Shown here one piece after another: positions 43,641-54,406 of a stretch of 64,000 nucleotides of DNA. The stretch spans positions 42,911 to 106,910 of the forward strand of contig NCSJ02000139.1 in NCBI GenBank assembly GCA_002812745.2, given 5' to 3'. Source of the DNA: Scytalidium lignicola (taxonomy: Eukaryota > Ascomycota > Leotiomycetes). Position 1 is the stretch's first letter, and every line of letters starts with the position of its first letter. The notes below the pieces were generated by a model, which saw only the letters and a list, made by a program, of their open reading frames with translations, was not told where the DNA came from and made no database searches. The position numbers and the translations under genes were made by a program.

Positions 43641-44372
43641 CTACATAACATTACAGCCTCCTTCACTTAGACCACTGCTTGATGTAGTCGTCAACACAGC
43701 CGTTCGACAGATATCCTCGAAAACCTCCTCGAGTAATTCTCCTGTTGCTGCAGAACACTCCATATACTTATCACATCTCATCTCCTGAGCAATACGATAC
43801 CCCTCCTGTGGATATACAATACCATTGGGGTCGGTCTCAGATCTCAGATCTCTCTTGAGACCTAACAATAACACGGGAAGATCGGATATTGTTGAAAAAA
43901 TAATCTTCGTCTCCTTGAGCCACTAGACTAAATATGAGTCTCTAATCTTCAAATTTTTGAGACTTCGTAAACATTCCGTAGGGACCATGTGCTTACTTGT
44001 CTTTGTACGTTGATTAGACTAAGACGGCAGCTGATATCAAAACATAATACAATCACATTGGGGGTTAAAACGGTCCAATTCTCTGAACTAGCCGTATCAT
44101 AAAACTCCAACCTATAAGAGCCCTTTTTAAATGAAATTTCGAATACAAATGGTTGGTTACTATCCCGCAAGAGCTCTATAGGCTGGCCCAGTGAAGGTAC
44201 ATTGTCCCGTCTACTGATTCTCCTGCGTTTATATGAGCAAATCTCTTAACTGGAGGTCAAGACAAACATCAAGTACAACACAACTTAAAGGATATACATA
44301 CGAGAGAAAAGTGGACTTACCAACCTTGGCATCACCGAGAAGCAAAACGGTAATTTCTGGAGGATCAGCCAT
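43641..44372 (-). CDS. Atypical Rho-like small GTPase with CaaX end
   Basis: Exons 44372-44302, 44222-43997 and 43922-43641 give about 192 residues. The P-loop is GDAKVGKST. The G3 region reads EFYDTASSENW where a normal GTPase has DTAGQE, so the invariant Gly and the catalytic Gln are replaced. G4 is GLKRDLR and G5 is ECSA, both Rho-style. The C-terminus is CNVM, a prenylation box. It should bind nucleotide, but hydrolysis is doubtful and the switch may be constitutive, as in Rnd-type Rho proteins. I recall a fungal group of this sort annotated as Rho or Ras-like; its function is unknown. A Rho-specific insert helix is suggested by SETDPNGIVYPQEG. Confidence 0.82.
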
Positions 44373-44671
44373 GACTTAGATAGAGGTTGGATAACTTATC
44401 CATTCTGTGGTGGATAGATTAGGTTATACCGGTAATCACGTGGAGATAAGGCTCCCAACTGATCGATAAGAGGAGGAAATTTACCTATTGAACGTTCGAG
44501 TCAATAAAGTAACGGAAGCCAATGAGGGGTCTTGTGCCACTCTTTTCCACGAGGCCTAGAGTTTCACAAACTTCAAAGGCCTGCTTCCACATATCATGGA
44601 AGTGGTGTTTAAATTCTAGTACCAAGTTCCCTCCTGTGGCACGAGTCTTCAGATTCAGTACTCCAAAAACA

Positions 44672-46482
44672 ATGGAAGAGAAGAGAGTGGTCGAAACAGA
44701 TTATTGCCACTGGTCGCATGAAAATTTGGTAGATCGAGTTAAGCAACTAGAGGCTGAGCTCGAAAAGAAAAGGGCGAGGTAAGAGAGATCCTTCGTGAAA
44801 CGCAATCTAGGTTTCGGGGACTCATTGTAATTCGCAGTTCCCCTCCGCACGTAGAAAAAAGGAGCTGGAAGAAACCGCGAACAGAACGACAGTTTGATCC
44901 ATCCAAATACTCTACACGTCTCATCGCATTAAAACTTGCCTACCTGGGTAAACGGTACAATGGATTTGAACATCACTCTGGACATGTAACCCCTTTACCA
45001 ACTATTGAAGAAGAGCTTTGGAAGGCGTTGAACAAAGCGAAATTAATTTTCCCAACCCCATCGCAACCAGGAGAAATCAGTTGGGAAGGGTGTGAATACT
45101 CAAAATGTGGAAGGACGGATAAAGGAGTGAGTGCTTTTGGACAAGTTATCGGCATTCGAGTTAGGAGCAATCGGCCACTAGCAAAACTCAAAAAGGCGAT
45201 ACAGGATGCGGATGATTCTAAGAGTGTTGAGAACTTCCACAATACGTATCCGCGCAAGAATGCTGTTGAATCAACCTCTCCTCCTCTTTCACCGTCTAGA
45301 CTCAAGGAACGAAGAGCCTCGGAGTTTCTGTTGGACGAGTATGATTATGAAAAGACCCTGGATTTTGACCCGATCTCGGATGAAATACCATATCCTTCTC
45401 TTCTCAACAAGTTACTCCCACCCGATATCCGAATTTTGGCGTGGTGTCCATCACCACCACTAGATTTCTCCGCGCGTTTTTCCTGTCGAGAAAGACAATA
45501 CAGATATTTCTTCACTCAGCCAGCATTTGCTCCTATTCCAAACAGTCTAGAGCATCGGGGCAAGACTGCTGCGAAACATAAAGACGGCTGGTTGGATATA
45601 GAAGTTATGCGAGAAGCTGCAAATGCCTTTATAGGTGTCCATGATTTTCGAAATTTTTGCAAGGTGGATCCGAGCAAGCAGAATTATAACTATGAGCGAC
45701 GGATCTTCTATGCAGACATCGAAGAGGTAGATAACTCCACCAGTCCATTTAGTTTTATCAGCCAGGAAGACTTTCTCCCCGGTGCTCCTATGAGAAGTGA
45801 CGGGATACAAAAGACTCCCAAGGTTTACACATTCACATTACACGGCTCTGCATTCTTATGGCACCAGGTTAGGCATATGGTTGCTGTATTATTTCTTGTT
45901 GGGCAAGGTCTTGAGTCACCTAGCATTGTTTCAGAACTCCTAAACGTAGAGAAAAATCCAAGAAGACCGACATATGAAATGGCATCTGATACACCTTTAG
46001 TGCTTTGGGACTGCATCTTTCCACACGAAGAGGATGTAGAAAGAAAAGATGCTTTGCAATGGATTTATATTGGAGACGGCAAGGGAAACGGTGACTGTAA
46101 ATTCGGAGCAACGGGTGTTATAAATGACCTCTGGGAGGTGTGGCGAGAAAGAAAGATCGACGAGATACTTGCAGGCAGTCTGATTGATGTCGTAGCAAAG
46201 CAAGGAGTTAATATTACGGAGTTGAGTGCAGCCGTATCACGAAAAGCGTCTAAGAGTCAAAAGCTCTTTGATGGTGGAAATTCGCCTCGATTGCAAGGGA
46301 CATATTTACCGGTCATGAAGAAACCACTTCTCGAAAGCATAGAGGTAATCAATGAGAAGTATGCTGTGAGGAAAGGATTTGAGAGCTCTCAGGTCATGAA
46401 GGACATGAAGGAGCAGGAATTTCGGAAGTCGAACAAACTGCTTATTGCTAAAGCAGATGGAGAGGTACAGACGTCAACATAG
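44672..46482 (+). CDS. DEG1: tRNA pseudouridine(38/39) synthase Deg1/Pus3
   Basis: The enzyme makes pseudouridine at positions 38 and 39 of the tRNA anticodon arm. Exons 44672-44778 and 44838-46482 give about 583 residues. The N-terminus has a short coiled coil, LVDRVKQLEAELEKKRAR. The TruA-type core has IALKLAYLGKRYNGFEHH and the catalytic motif CGRTDKGVSAFGQV with the active-site Asp. Further blocks are FSARFSCRERQYRYFFTQP, GVHDFRNFCKVD and HGSAFLWHQVRHMVAVLF. The C-terminal extension after about residue 430 is fungal and rich in charged residues. A divergent promoter of 299 bp is shared with the Rho-like gene. Confidence 0.93.
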
Positions 46483-46514
46483 ATCCATTTTCAATTAAAT
46501 AGAATTCTGTAGAT

Positions 46515-47270
46515 CTATCCCTTTCCATCCTCTTTCTTCTCTCCCTCCTGTGCGTATAAACAAGCTTTAGCTCCTCTCCAAACCGATTCTACAATTTTCC
46601 TTCTCGGTAGTAGTCGTGGAAATACTACCACAACATCCTTCTCACCCTCTACCACAACGACGAGATAATACCTAACCTCGAACCCTAGAAACGCCTCATT
46701 CACAAATATATCCTGTATCTTCTCTGTTGGAATAAACCGAGTTGAAGCAGTTGACAAGTAAGTTTTACTACTAGTACTTGTCTGGACCCCTAATCCTCTG
46801 AGTACAAGTAGCGATTCTTCCGTGTGTATGCGCAGAAGGATGAGGTAGAATACAGCCGCAGACACGGGTAGTAGAATAAACACTGGCGTTCGGTTCGCGA
46901 TACGAGTAGCAAGGAGGCCAACAGGACTGCTAGTGACATGATGTAGACTGCACCAAATGAACTCTATCGTGAAAAATGACGGGTATGCAGTGTAGCTGAT
47001 GGTTGGGGATGAGTATGGAGAGAGTGCCCATTTCGAGGAAAGAAGGATGAGGATGGTGAATCCGACTGTGAAACGGAGTAAAAATGTGAATACTAGGAGG
47101 AGGCGGAGAGAGAGACTTCGGTCAGGGCATGTCGATACAACGTATTCCACCGTTGTTGGTGACGGCCGTCTGGCCTGCAAACGTGGTTTTGTTGTGAGCA
47201 TGAGAGGTTTAGGTTGGCTTTGACAGCCTTGAGATTCGAGAGAAGTCATTTTCGAGGGGAGCCGCACCAT
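46515..47270 (-). CDS. GPI15: GPI-GlcNAc transferase subunit PIG-H (Gpi15)
   Basis: PIG-H is part of the ER complex that starts GPI-anchor synthesis by adding GlcNAc to phosphatidylinositol. A single exon of 251 residues. Two hydrophobic stretches near residues 55-80 and 128-147 (LLLVFTFLLRFTVGFTILIL, FILLPVSAAVFYLILL) come before the PIG-H domain. That domain has EESLLVLRGLGVQ, RFIPTEKIQDIFVNEAF and FPRLLPRRKIVESVW. Convergent with DEG1, with a 32-bp gap. ATG at 47270 is used; an alternative Met lies eight codons in. Confidence 0.88.
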   Translation of the reverse strand: MVRLPSKMTSLESQGCQSQPKPLMLTTKPRLQARRPSPTTVEYVVSTCPDRSLSLRLLLVFTFLLRFTVGFTILILLSSKWALSPYSSPTISYTAYPSFFTIEFIWCSLHHVTSSPVGLLATRIANRTPVFILLPVSAAVFYLILLRIHTEESLLVLRGLGVQTSTSSKTYLSTASTRFIPTEKIQDIFVNEAFLGFEVRYYLVVVVEGEKDVVVVFPRLLPRRKIVESVWRGAKACLYAQEGEKKEDGKG

Positions 47271-47485
47271 GTTCTTATCGATAAGAAATAATTAGTCCCA
47301 AATCCCTCCAGCCCCAACCATACTATCAATAGAGGTCAATTAAATATTCATAAGTGGTTTAAATCACTATCTAAAAAAATAAGCTATGCAATTGCCTCGT
47401 ATTATTACTATGGTCTCATAGTTTCCCCCAGCTCTTGAGTGGTTCGGAGGCTAAGACATTTGGTAATCTTACACCTCGTATTCCT

Positions 47486-48115
47486 TTATTCTCCGGTATC
47501 AATCTCGAGGTCAAGCTGAACTCCGTTACTCACTCCATAATCCTCTAACGTCAATTGATCCTTGAATGGTCTTTCTCCTTGCCTCTTCAGGAGAATCTCA
47601 TGTGGCTGCCTTCCAATCCTCGCCGCGACCTGTGCTTTGAACAACTTGATCGGATCTGATGCCAAACATGGGATTGCAGCTTTTGTCCCAAGTCGATCAT
47701 TAATATATACTATGATAAGCGGCTCTCCAGATGTTACAGCTGGTGTTTTCTTAGGTGCCAATACAGCCGCCCCTTCAGGCTGTTTGTCTGATGTCTTGTC
47801 GGACTGTCCAAACTTGTCTGCAACTCCAAACTTATCTTCAACAGATGAACTTGCTTTTTCGCGTTTTGGTGATTGTGAGCGCTTTCGATAACCTCTTTCG
47901 AGTCTCTTCTCCTCTCCTCTATCCTGCTCATATGCTGTATCTCTGCGCTTTTCTTTCCATTTGAATCCTCCGCCACCCTCTTTCCTTCGAGATTTGTCCC
48001 TGAACTCTCTATCCCGACCTCTCTCGTCGTCGCGCCGTCGCGGAGATCTGCTTCTTCTCCTTACTTCGTTATATTCCCTTCGTGGAGACTGAGAGCTAGC
48101 TCTGTCGCCAGCCAT
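47486..48115 (-). CDS. HUB1: Hub1/UBL5-like ubiquitin-like protein with Arg/Ser-rich N-terminal extension
   Basis: Hub1 is a ubiquitin-like splicing modulator that binds Snu66 without covalent attachment. A single exon of 209 residues, against about 73 for yeast Hub1. Residues about 133-209 form the ubiquitin-like fold: LIIVYINDRLGTKAAIPC, then FKAQVAARIG, EILLKRQGERPFKDQLTL and EDYGVSNGVQLDLEID. NDRLG and the FKD...L-x-DYG pattern match Hub1/UBL5. The end is DTGE instead of the usual double Tyr, and there is no GG. Residues 1-110 are rich in Arg, Ser and Glu, with RRRSRSPRRRDDE, KRSQSPKREK and many charged pairs. It resembles RS domains of splicing factors. The extension is seen directly; a targeting role in spliceosomes is inferred. 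Confidence 0.82.
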   Translation of the reverse strand: MAGDRASSQSPRREYNEVRRRSRSPRRRDDERGRDREFRDKSRRKEGGGGFKWKEKRRDTAYEQDRGEEKRLERGYRKRSQSPKREKASSSVEDKFGVADKFGQSDKTSDKQPEGAAVLAPKKTPAVTSGEPLIIVYINDRLGTKAAIPCLASDPIKLFKAQVAARIGRQPHEILLKRQGERPFKDQLTLEDYGVSNGVQLDLEIDTGE

Positions 48116-48558
48116 AGTATAGAGTGGTGGTTGTGAATAGTTGTACGGTCAAAGCTCGCTCAAGGCAAGGCGAGGCTGCGAGGGACGAAGCGAAGTCAAG
48201 GCTCAGAGAGTTGCGCTAAAACTTACGAAAATCAATAATCCCACATTCCAGCTTCTATCAATTGTGACCAAAATCTACTTTATAATATTGATTAATGGAT
48301 CATTCCGAAGTTCTCACAAGTCCCACATTGATTAAACCTTTTATAAAATTTCAGAAATTAGAAACATTTTGTGGCCCTAGGAGCCAAGTGGATAGTAGTC
48401 AAATAAAGCTTTAGTTTTGATATGCAGTATGCCAACAACTACCTACTCTTCACTGCCTGATCCAGATCCAATACGCCGATAACTTTGTACGCCCCATACG
48501 CCGTAAATCCTGTAAATCGGAGCATTATTTACAAAATTGCTTTCCGATATCCACTTAC
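48116..48558. other. Intergenic: HUB1 promoter and NOP58 3' flank
   Basis: About 440 bp lie between two minus-strand genes. A GC-richer part near 48160-48210 (presumed HUB1 promoter) is followed by AT-rich sequence. No gene is seen. Confidence 0.5.
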
Positions 48559-50493
48559 TCAATCCTTATTTTTCTTCTTTTTCTTCTTCTCCCCCAACTC
48601 TCTCTCTTCGGATTTCCGCTTCTTAGAGGCATCTTCTGTATCATTGACCAATCCCTTTTTTTGCTTCTTCAACTCCTTCTTACTTATCACCTGCGGTGTC
48701 CCATCAGGCAGAAATTTTATTTCACCTCTCTCGGCCTTTCTCTTGTATTTCGAAACACTAATACCAGCAGCGGCAGCGAGCTTAGCATATTTCTCGTCAT
48801 CGGCCGCCTCATCATCTTCTTGCTTCTTCTCTTTCTTTTCCTTAGACTTGGTGCTACCTGATTGTGGCTCGGCTGGTGCGTCGACCATTTCCACATCGCC
48901 ATCCTCATCTTCGGACGGTTCATCTTCTGACACTTCTTCAATTACCTTCTTCTTCTCCTTCTTTGATTTTTTGTCTTTCTTTTCTGGAGCTGCAGCGGCA
49001 GGCTCATCACCAACTAGACCATCGGCATCGACATTGTACTTGCGTGCTTCCTTAACCTCCCACTTACCAGGTGCTGATATGGGCTTACCATTTGGTCCAA
49101 CTGCAACACCCTTCGAGAGTAATGGCTTGCCTTCTAAAGCTCGAAGACGACGTTCGATTTTAGCACGAGAAGTAGTGCCTAATCTAGACCTCTCTTCTTC
49201 ATCGACATCATCCCCCTTTCCTTCACCTTCAGCACTCCAGTCCGACAATGCATCGACGCGGATACCAATAGCTGCCCTAGCAGCAAGCATACGTGCGATT
49301 TTGCCTTTGTTCTTTCCTGTGGCTTGACCAACAAGAGATGCATGGTAGATGAGACCATATTTTGGAGTGTCATGCTTAGTCTTTAGGGCACGGAATAGCG
49401 CCTTCTCTGCACCAAGGATCTGAATGGTACTGGCAGGACTCTTTGCAAGGTTCATGAGTGATCCAGAATGCGCTATCAACCTAGCTCCCACAAGCTCTCC
49501 AACTAGTTCTGTCAAATTTGGAGCTATTGCCTGCATCCGGGCTGAGAGATAGCTGGATAATTGTTGGCGATACTCCGTGAAGCCCACTACCTGTTCTGCA
49601 AGGAGTTTGATATTCTCCAAATCTTCCTCTGTAATCTCGGTACCCATACTAACTTCAGCTGCGGCCTTCACTGCAGCCTCAATCTCCTCAGGTAAAATAT
49701 CGGAGAGGTCTGTATTTGAAGTGTTTGACCTCATACCCACTTTCAGTATAATCCTTGCATAGGCCAGGTTGTCGTTTACAATGCGGCCCATCTCAGGGAA
49801 ATGCCAGCCATACCATTCCTTAACACGCATAGCATAGGTATTAAGTTCCTTGTCCAGGTCATCAAGAAGCGCAATGGCTTGAACAACCATAGTGTCTACT
49901 TTATCGGGCGAAAACTTGAGCTTGTGACGAGACAGTGAATGTGAGAGACCTAATGACATTGTAGCAAGGTTCTCCGGTAGAAGACCTGGAATAAGAGATG
50001 GGAGGTGGTTCCGAATGGCACGGTAGATGTCATTAGTGGATGAATCTGACACTGGTGTGAGTGTGAGACCAGGAAGCTTGTTGATAGCTTGCCCCAACTT
50101 TGGGTCGGCCACTGCTAGAGATGCCTTCTTTTCATCTTTTATCGACTCAAGAAGCTTAGCTAGAAGTGGTGAAACCTTGCCCTCCACTAGGGCAGCGACT
50201 TCTTCCAGTGCAGTTGCAGCGCTATCGAACTTTTCGAAGGCCTTCAATTTCAGTCTGTGAATTGAATTATTAGACATAAATACTCGGGGACTTAAACGAC
50301 AGATTGTACGTACAAGCCATTTATTCCTTCCGCGGTTTCGATTTTCGACGAGAAGTCATCCTCTTTGAGAAGCTTCTTGTCCTTTGCTTTGAAGAGTGCA
50401 AAGCCTATTAAGTACATATTAGTATATGGTACACCAATTCAACATGCAAAAATATTTACCTGCGCTCGTTTCGGCAAGAACAAAAAGACCCAT
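48559..50493 (-). CDS. NOP58: Box C/D snoRNP core protein Nop58
   Basis: Nop58 is a core scaffold of box C/D snoRNPs that guide 2'-O-methylation of rRNA. Exons 50493-50460, 50404-50314 and 50254-48559 give about 606 residues. The start [16 protein letters not shown] is diagnostic. The middle holds a Nop domain with [34 protein letters not shown] and [12 protein letters not shown], then [18 protein letters not shown] and [20 protein letters not shown]. The C-terminal KKEKK/D-repeat tail is typical. Divergent from VMA6 across about 250 bp. Confidence 0.96.
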
Positions 50494-50742
50494 GTTGTCT
50501 GAGTCGAGAAACTGCTGCGCTGGTCGTGCTTGCTTTAACTGTGATAAACGAATCTATGAAAAAAAGTTCGAGCAGAAAGTGGCAGGCACTAAGTGGGCTA
50601 AACCCAATTTAGCCTAGGCCCTCGTCGATAACTCTAACATCATGTGACTAAGCTGTAGCTCTCATAACTACGCAAGGCAACTGCTAATCCCAGCTAAACC
50701 TCCGTCATTGAGCGACGAATTGACTTCCTCAACTGCCTCAAG

Positions 50743-51998
50743 ATGGAAGGACTTTTCTTTAATGTAAACAATGGGTAAGCGACTTTAGAATCTTCAAGGG
50801 TCACCGATTAACCTATTCTTTAGCTATATTGAGGGCATTGTTCGGGGATATAGAAACGGTCTCTTAACCGGGGCAAACTATAATAATCTAACGCAGTGCG
50901 AGACTATCGATGGTATGTAGTAGCCAGGCTTATTGATATTTATTACTGATATTAGATCAGATCTCAAGATGCAGCTTGGACCTGCCTACGGCGATTTCCT
51001 TGCCTCTCTTCCACCGAATCCCTCTACTTCTGCGCTTGCCACAAAAACAACAGATAAATTAATCGCCGAATTTCGATACATACGGGCGAATGCCGTTGGT
51101 TCTCTTGCAAAGTTTATGGATTATCTCACGTATGGCTATATGATCGATAATGTTGCACTTCTAATCACTGGGACTTTACATGAGCGAGATACTCGTGAGC
51201 TGTTGGAGAGATGCCACCCCCTCGGTTGGTTCGAAACACTGCCGGTGCTTTGTGTTGCCACAAATATCGAAGAGTTATACAACAGCGTTCTTATCGAAAC
51301 CCCACTTGCTCCCTATTTCAAAGGTAGCTTGAGCCATCAGGACCTGGATGAACTGAATATTGAGATCGTGCGAAACACTTTATACAAGAACTACTTGGAA
51401 GATTTCTATCACTTCGTCAATTCACATCCAGACATGGCAAATACTCCAACCAGCGAAGTCATGTCAGAGATACTAGAATTTGAGGCTGATCGACGGGCTA
51501 TCAATATCACATTGAACTCCTTCGGCACAGATCTGTCGAAGGCGGACCGAAACAAGCTTTATCCGAGCTTTGGTCGCCTATATCCGGAAGGAACTTTAAT
51601 GTTGTCTAGAGCTGATGATGTGGAGGGTGTTCGAATAGCTGTCGACGGAGTGAGTGACTATAAGACTTGGTTCGATCAGACAGGTATGAGCCAAGGCACG
51701 AGTGCGGGAGCAGGCAACATGAGTGGAGGCACCGGAGGGGATAGCAAAAGCTTAGAGGATATGTTTTATCAGAAGGAAATGGAAATTTCGAAGAACGCGT
51801 TCACCCGACAGTTCACATATGCAATTGTGTATGCTTGGGTAAAGCTGAGGGAGCAGGTAAATAAGCCCTTGTCAAGTCTCGAAAAACTAATTAATGACTA
51901 ATTTTGCTACTTAGGAAATCAGGAACATTACTTGGATTGCCGAGTGTATAGCTCAAAATCAAAAGGAGCGAATCGGGAATTATATCAGTGTATTCTAG
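50743..51998 (+). CDS. VMA6: V-type proton ATPase subunit d (Vma6)
   Basis: Subunit d sits on the Vo ring of the vacuolar proton pump and couples it to the central stalk. Exons 50743-50774, 50824-50912, 50961-51856 and 51915-51998 give about 366 residues. The start MEGLFFNVNNGYIEGIVRG is spliced from exons 1-2. The core has EFRYIRANAVGSLAKFMDY, LLERCHPLGWFETLPVL, NTLYKNYLEDFY and EFEADRRAINITLNS. The last exon gives NITWIAECIAQNQKERI and the stop after ISVF. All phases agree and the length matches the family. Confidence 0.96.
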
Positions 51999-52153
51999 AG
52001 CGATATATTTCTGTTTTTGATACAATTTTTCTTTTGATCTGGCCTGCTATGATCCATTATTCTATTAGGAGCAGGCGTTGAAAGGCATGAGATATATTCT
52101 TACATGTTCCGAGCTTCTATATTGTACAACCAATGACACTACGTGACCTAATT

Positions 52154-53158
52154 CTACAAGCTGATTTCACCCTTCCAAGTTCCCTCTGTCAAACCCAAAG
52201 TAGAGATCAGATTTTGCCATCTCTCACTGCCACGTTCCTTTCTTCTCAGGTATTGCAATAGTTTCTGCCTTCTGTGGACCAATAATCTCAAGTTTCTCTT
52301 GTTGACTTTATCTTTATTACCACCTTTCGCTTCCAATGCATTGGCAAGAACTCTAATCTTTGCCGTTAAGATAGCAATCTGTACCTCTGAACTTCCTGTA
52401 TCAGGACCAGCACGAGGTGTCTTCTCAGCGGCAGTTTCTTTGGATCCTTCGGGTTGGACAGCTGGGGCACGAGGTTTCAAGAATTTATCAGTGCTGTGCC
52501 GTCCAAAAGTCTCTACACATCGGCGAACATTTGCCCTCGTCATTTCCACTTGGCTGGCGTTTGCTAGACTAACAATGCGGGATAATGCTGCCACTGCTCG
52601 TTCATGCCCTTCCTGGTGTTTTCTCCTCTCTTCTGCTTCAACGGCTGGATCCGAGATATCCCTGACACCTGATTCGACAGGTTTGGTCATCTCGTAGGAC
52701 TGTTTTAATGATTGTTCTAACTCGGCCGGTGTGAGAAAATGGTTTAATAGAGCATCAGAGGCACTAGTTATTCTAGTTCCATCTTTAGTCGTAGATTCGA
52801 TTATGTTGGCNGCGCCGCCGACATTGTCAAGGGATTCGATAAATGGAGTGGTGATCCCTCGAACGGGGTCTCCCAACGAAGCCTCCCTTTCCTTTTTCAG
52901 CTCGTCTTGCCTCTTCAGGTTGGCAGCTTTTCTCTGTTTGGCTTGTGCCAGAGTGTATGGATCCCTGTACTTCCTTCGTTGCGCTTGGGATGAAGCATTT
53001 GCTATCGAAATGGTTGGAAGGGGTCCCTTTGCAGCATTTGGAGCTGGCCGAATGCACACTTCGATATCAATTAGTTAAAGTAGACCATATAAACAACATG
53101 AGATTCACATACGCTTGATTGAGCCGAAGCTTGGAAAGGCAGGTATTCGAGGAGGCAT
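52154..53158 (-). CDS. MRPS28: Mitochondrial small ribosomal subunit protein uS15m
   Basis: Exons 53158-53113 and 53058-52154 give about 316 residues. The S15 domain is at the C-terminus: TGSSEVQIAILTAKIRVL, NKDKVNKRNLRLLVHRRQKL and LQYLRRKERGSERWQNLI. The first 200 residues are a fungal extension with Lys/Arg-rich parts, including a mitochondrial-type N-terminus MPPRIPAFPSFGS. The 'n' at 52811 lies inside a GCN Ala codon and does not disturb the frame. It pairs divergently with cytosolic RPS0 across 295 bp. Confidence 0.9.
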
Positions 53159-53326
53159 GTTCAATTGTTTATCCTGTTCTTCAAATCGTCTCTAGAACAT
53201 CGCTCGACATCTTTTTTAGAGGTTGGCCAAGTTCGGACTAGCCCCACATATCCGTAAAAGCCTACTTTCTTAGGCAAGAAATTATCTAAGGCATCTATTT
53301 GTTTAGGCATTCAGGCCCGAACAATA

Positions 53327-53335
53327 TTAGGGTTT
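53327..53335 (+). promoter_or_regulatory. Telobox-like TTAGGGTTT in the RPS0/MRPS28 divergent promoter
   Basis: TTAGGGTTT lies about 120 bases before the RPS0 start, next to a GCGCGCG stretch. Telobox motifs bound by Tbf1-type factors are known upstream of ribosomal protein genes in many fungi outside the Saccharomyces clade. The site is seen; binding is inferred. Confidence 0.45.
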
Positions 53336-53453
53336 GCGCGCGAATCGCGAACTTTATTTCCGCACATCGTGAAATTTCAAAGTTTCGTCTACCCAAAAAC
53401 CTCAGAACCATCTTCAAAGATCTTGACCACCCCGTCACAGTCAAGTCGCAAAG

Positions 53454-54406
53454 ATGGCTCCCTCCAACCTTCCCCCGATTTTCAATGCTACCTCTCAGGA
53501 CATTGAGATGCTCCTTGCAGCTCAGTGCCACCTTGGGTCCAAGAATTTGCAAGTTCACATGGAACCCTACCTGTGGAAGACTCGTCCTGACGGAATCAAT
53601 GTTATTAACATTGGCAAGACCTGGTATGCATTTCCGATTAAAAATTATAACACTTCTCTAAATACTCCGAAAACATTGACTGACTATTTTTCTATTACAG
53701 GGAGAAGATTGTCCTTGCTGCCCGTATCATCGCAGCCATCGACAACCCAGCTGATATTTGCGTGATCTCGGCTCGTCCTTACGGTCAACGTGCCGTCCTG
53801 AAGTTCGCCGCCCACACTGGAGCCGTCGCCATTGCTGGTCGTTTCACTCCTGGTAACTTCACTAACTACATCACCCGATCCTTCAAGGAACCCCGCCTCA
53901 TTGTCGTCACCGATCCCCGCACCGACGCCCAAGCCATCAAGGAAGCTTCCTATGTTAACATCCCTGTCATTGCTCTCTGCGATACCGACTCTCCCACCGA
54001 GTTCGTTGATGTTGCTATCCCAACTAACAACAAGGGACGACATGCTATTGGTTTAGTCTGGTGGTTACTTGCTCGTGAGGTTCTCCGTCTCCGCGGCACC
54101 ATCGCTACCCGTGAGACCGAGTGGGATGTCATGGTTGATTTGTTCTTCTACCGTGATCCTGAGGAGCCAAGCGAGGAGGTCAAGGAAGAGGGCAAGGGTG
54201 CCGATGAGGTCGGCGCTGCTACCGTTGAAACTGGTCTTGGCAACGCCGACTGGGAGGTTTCCGGAGGAGCTGCTGCTTTTGCCGGCGCTACTGCTGCTAA
54301 GCCTGCTGGTGCTGGATGGGATGCTGCTGATGGAGCTGACTGGGCTGCTGCACCAGAGGGTGCTGCTGCTGAGTGGGGTGCTGAGAAGCCCACCGAGCAA
54401 TGGTAG
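53454..54406 (+). CDS. RPS0: 40S ribosomal protein S0 (uS2)
   Basis: RPS0 is a small-subunit protein needed for 40S maturation. Exons 53454-53623 and 53701-54406 give about 291 residues. Blocks are [65 protein letters not shown] and [18 protein letters not shown]. Then come [18 protein letters not shown] and an Ala/Glu/Trp-rich tail with [11 protein letters not shown]. The codons are strongly biased towards C-ending forms, as expected for a highly expressed gene. The intron is 77 bp with a TTGACTGAC branch-like motif. Confidence 0.96.

Noticed and set aside
48485..49327. 280-codon plus-strand ORF opposite NOP58
   Set aside because: It is the antisense shadow of the Lys/Glu-rich NOP58 tail, with Ser/Phe-rich translation typical of such shadows.
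52811..52811. Possible frameshift at the 'n' in the mitochondrial uS15 gene
   Set aside because: The frame is the same on both sides and GCN codes Ala whatever the base, so it is a plain ambiguous base.
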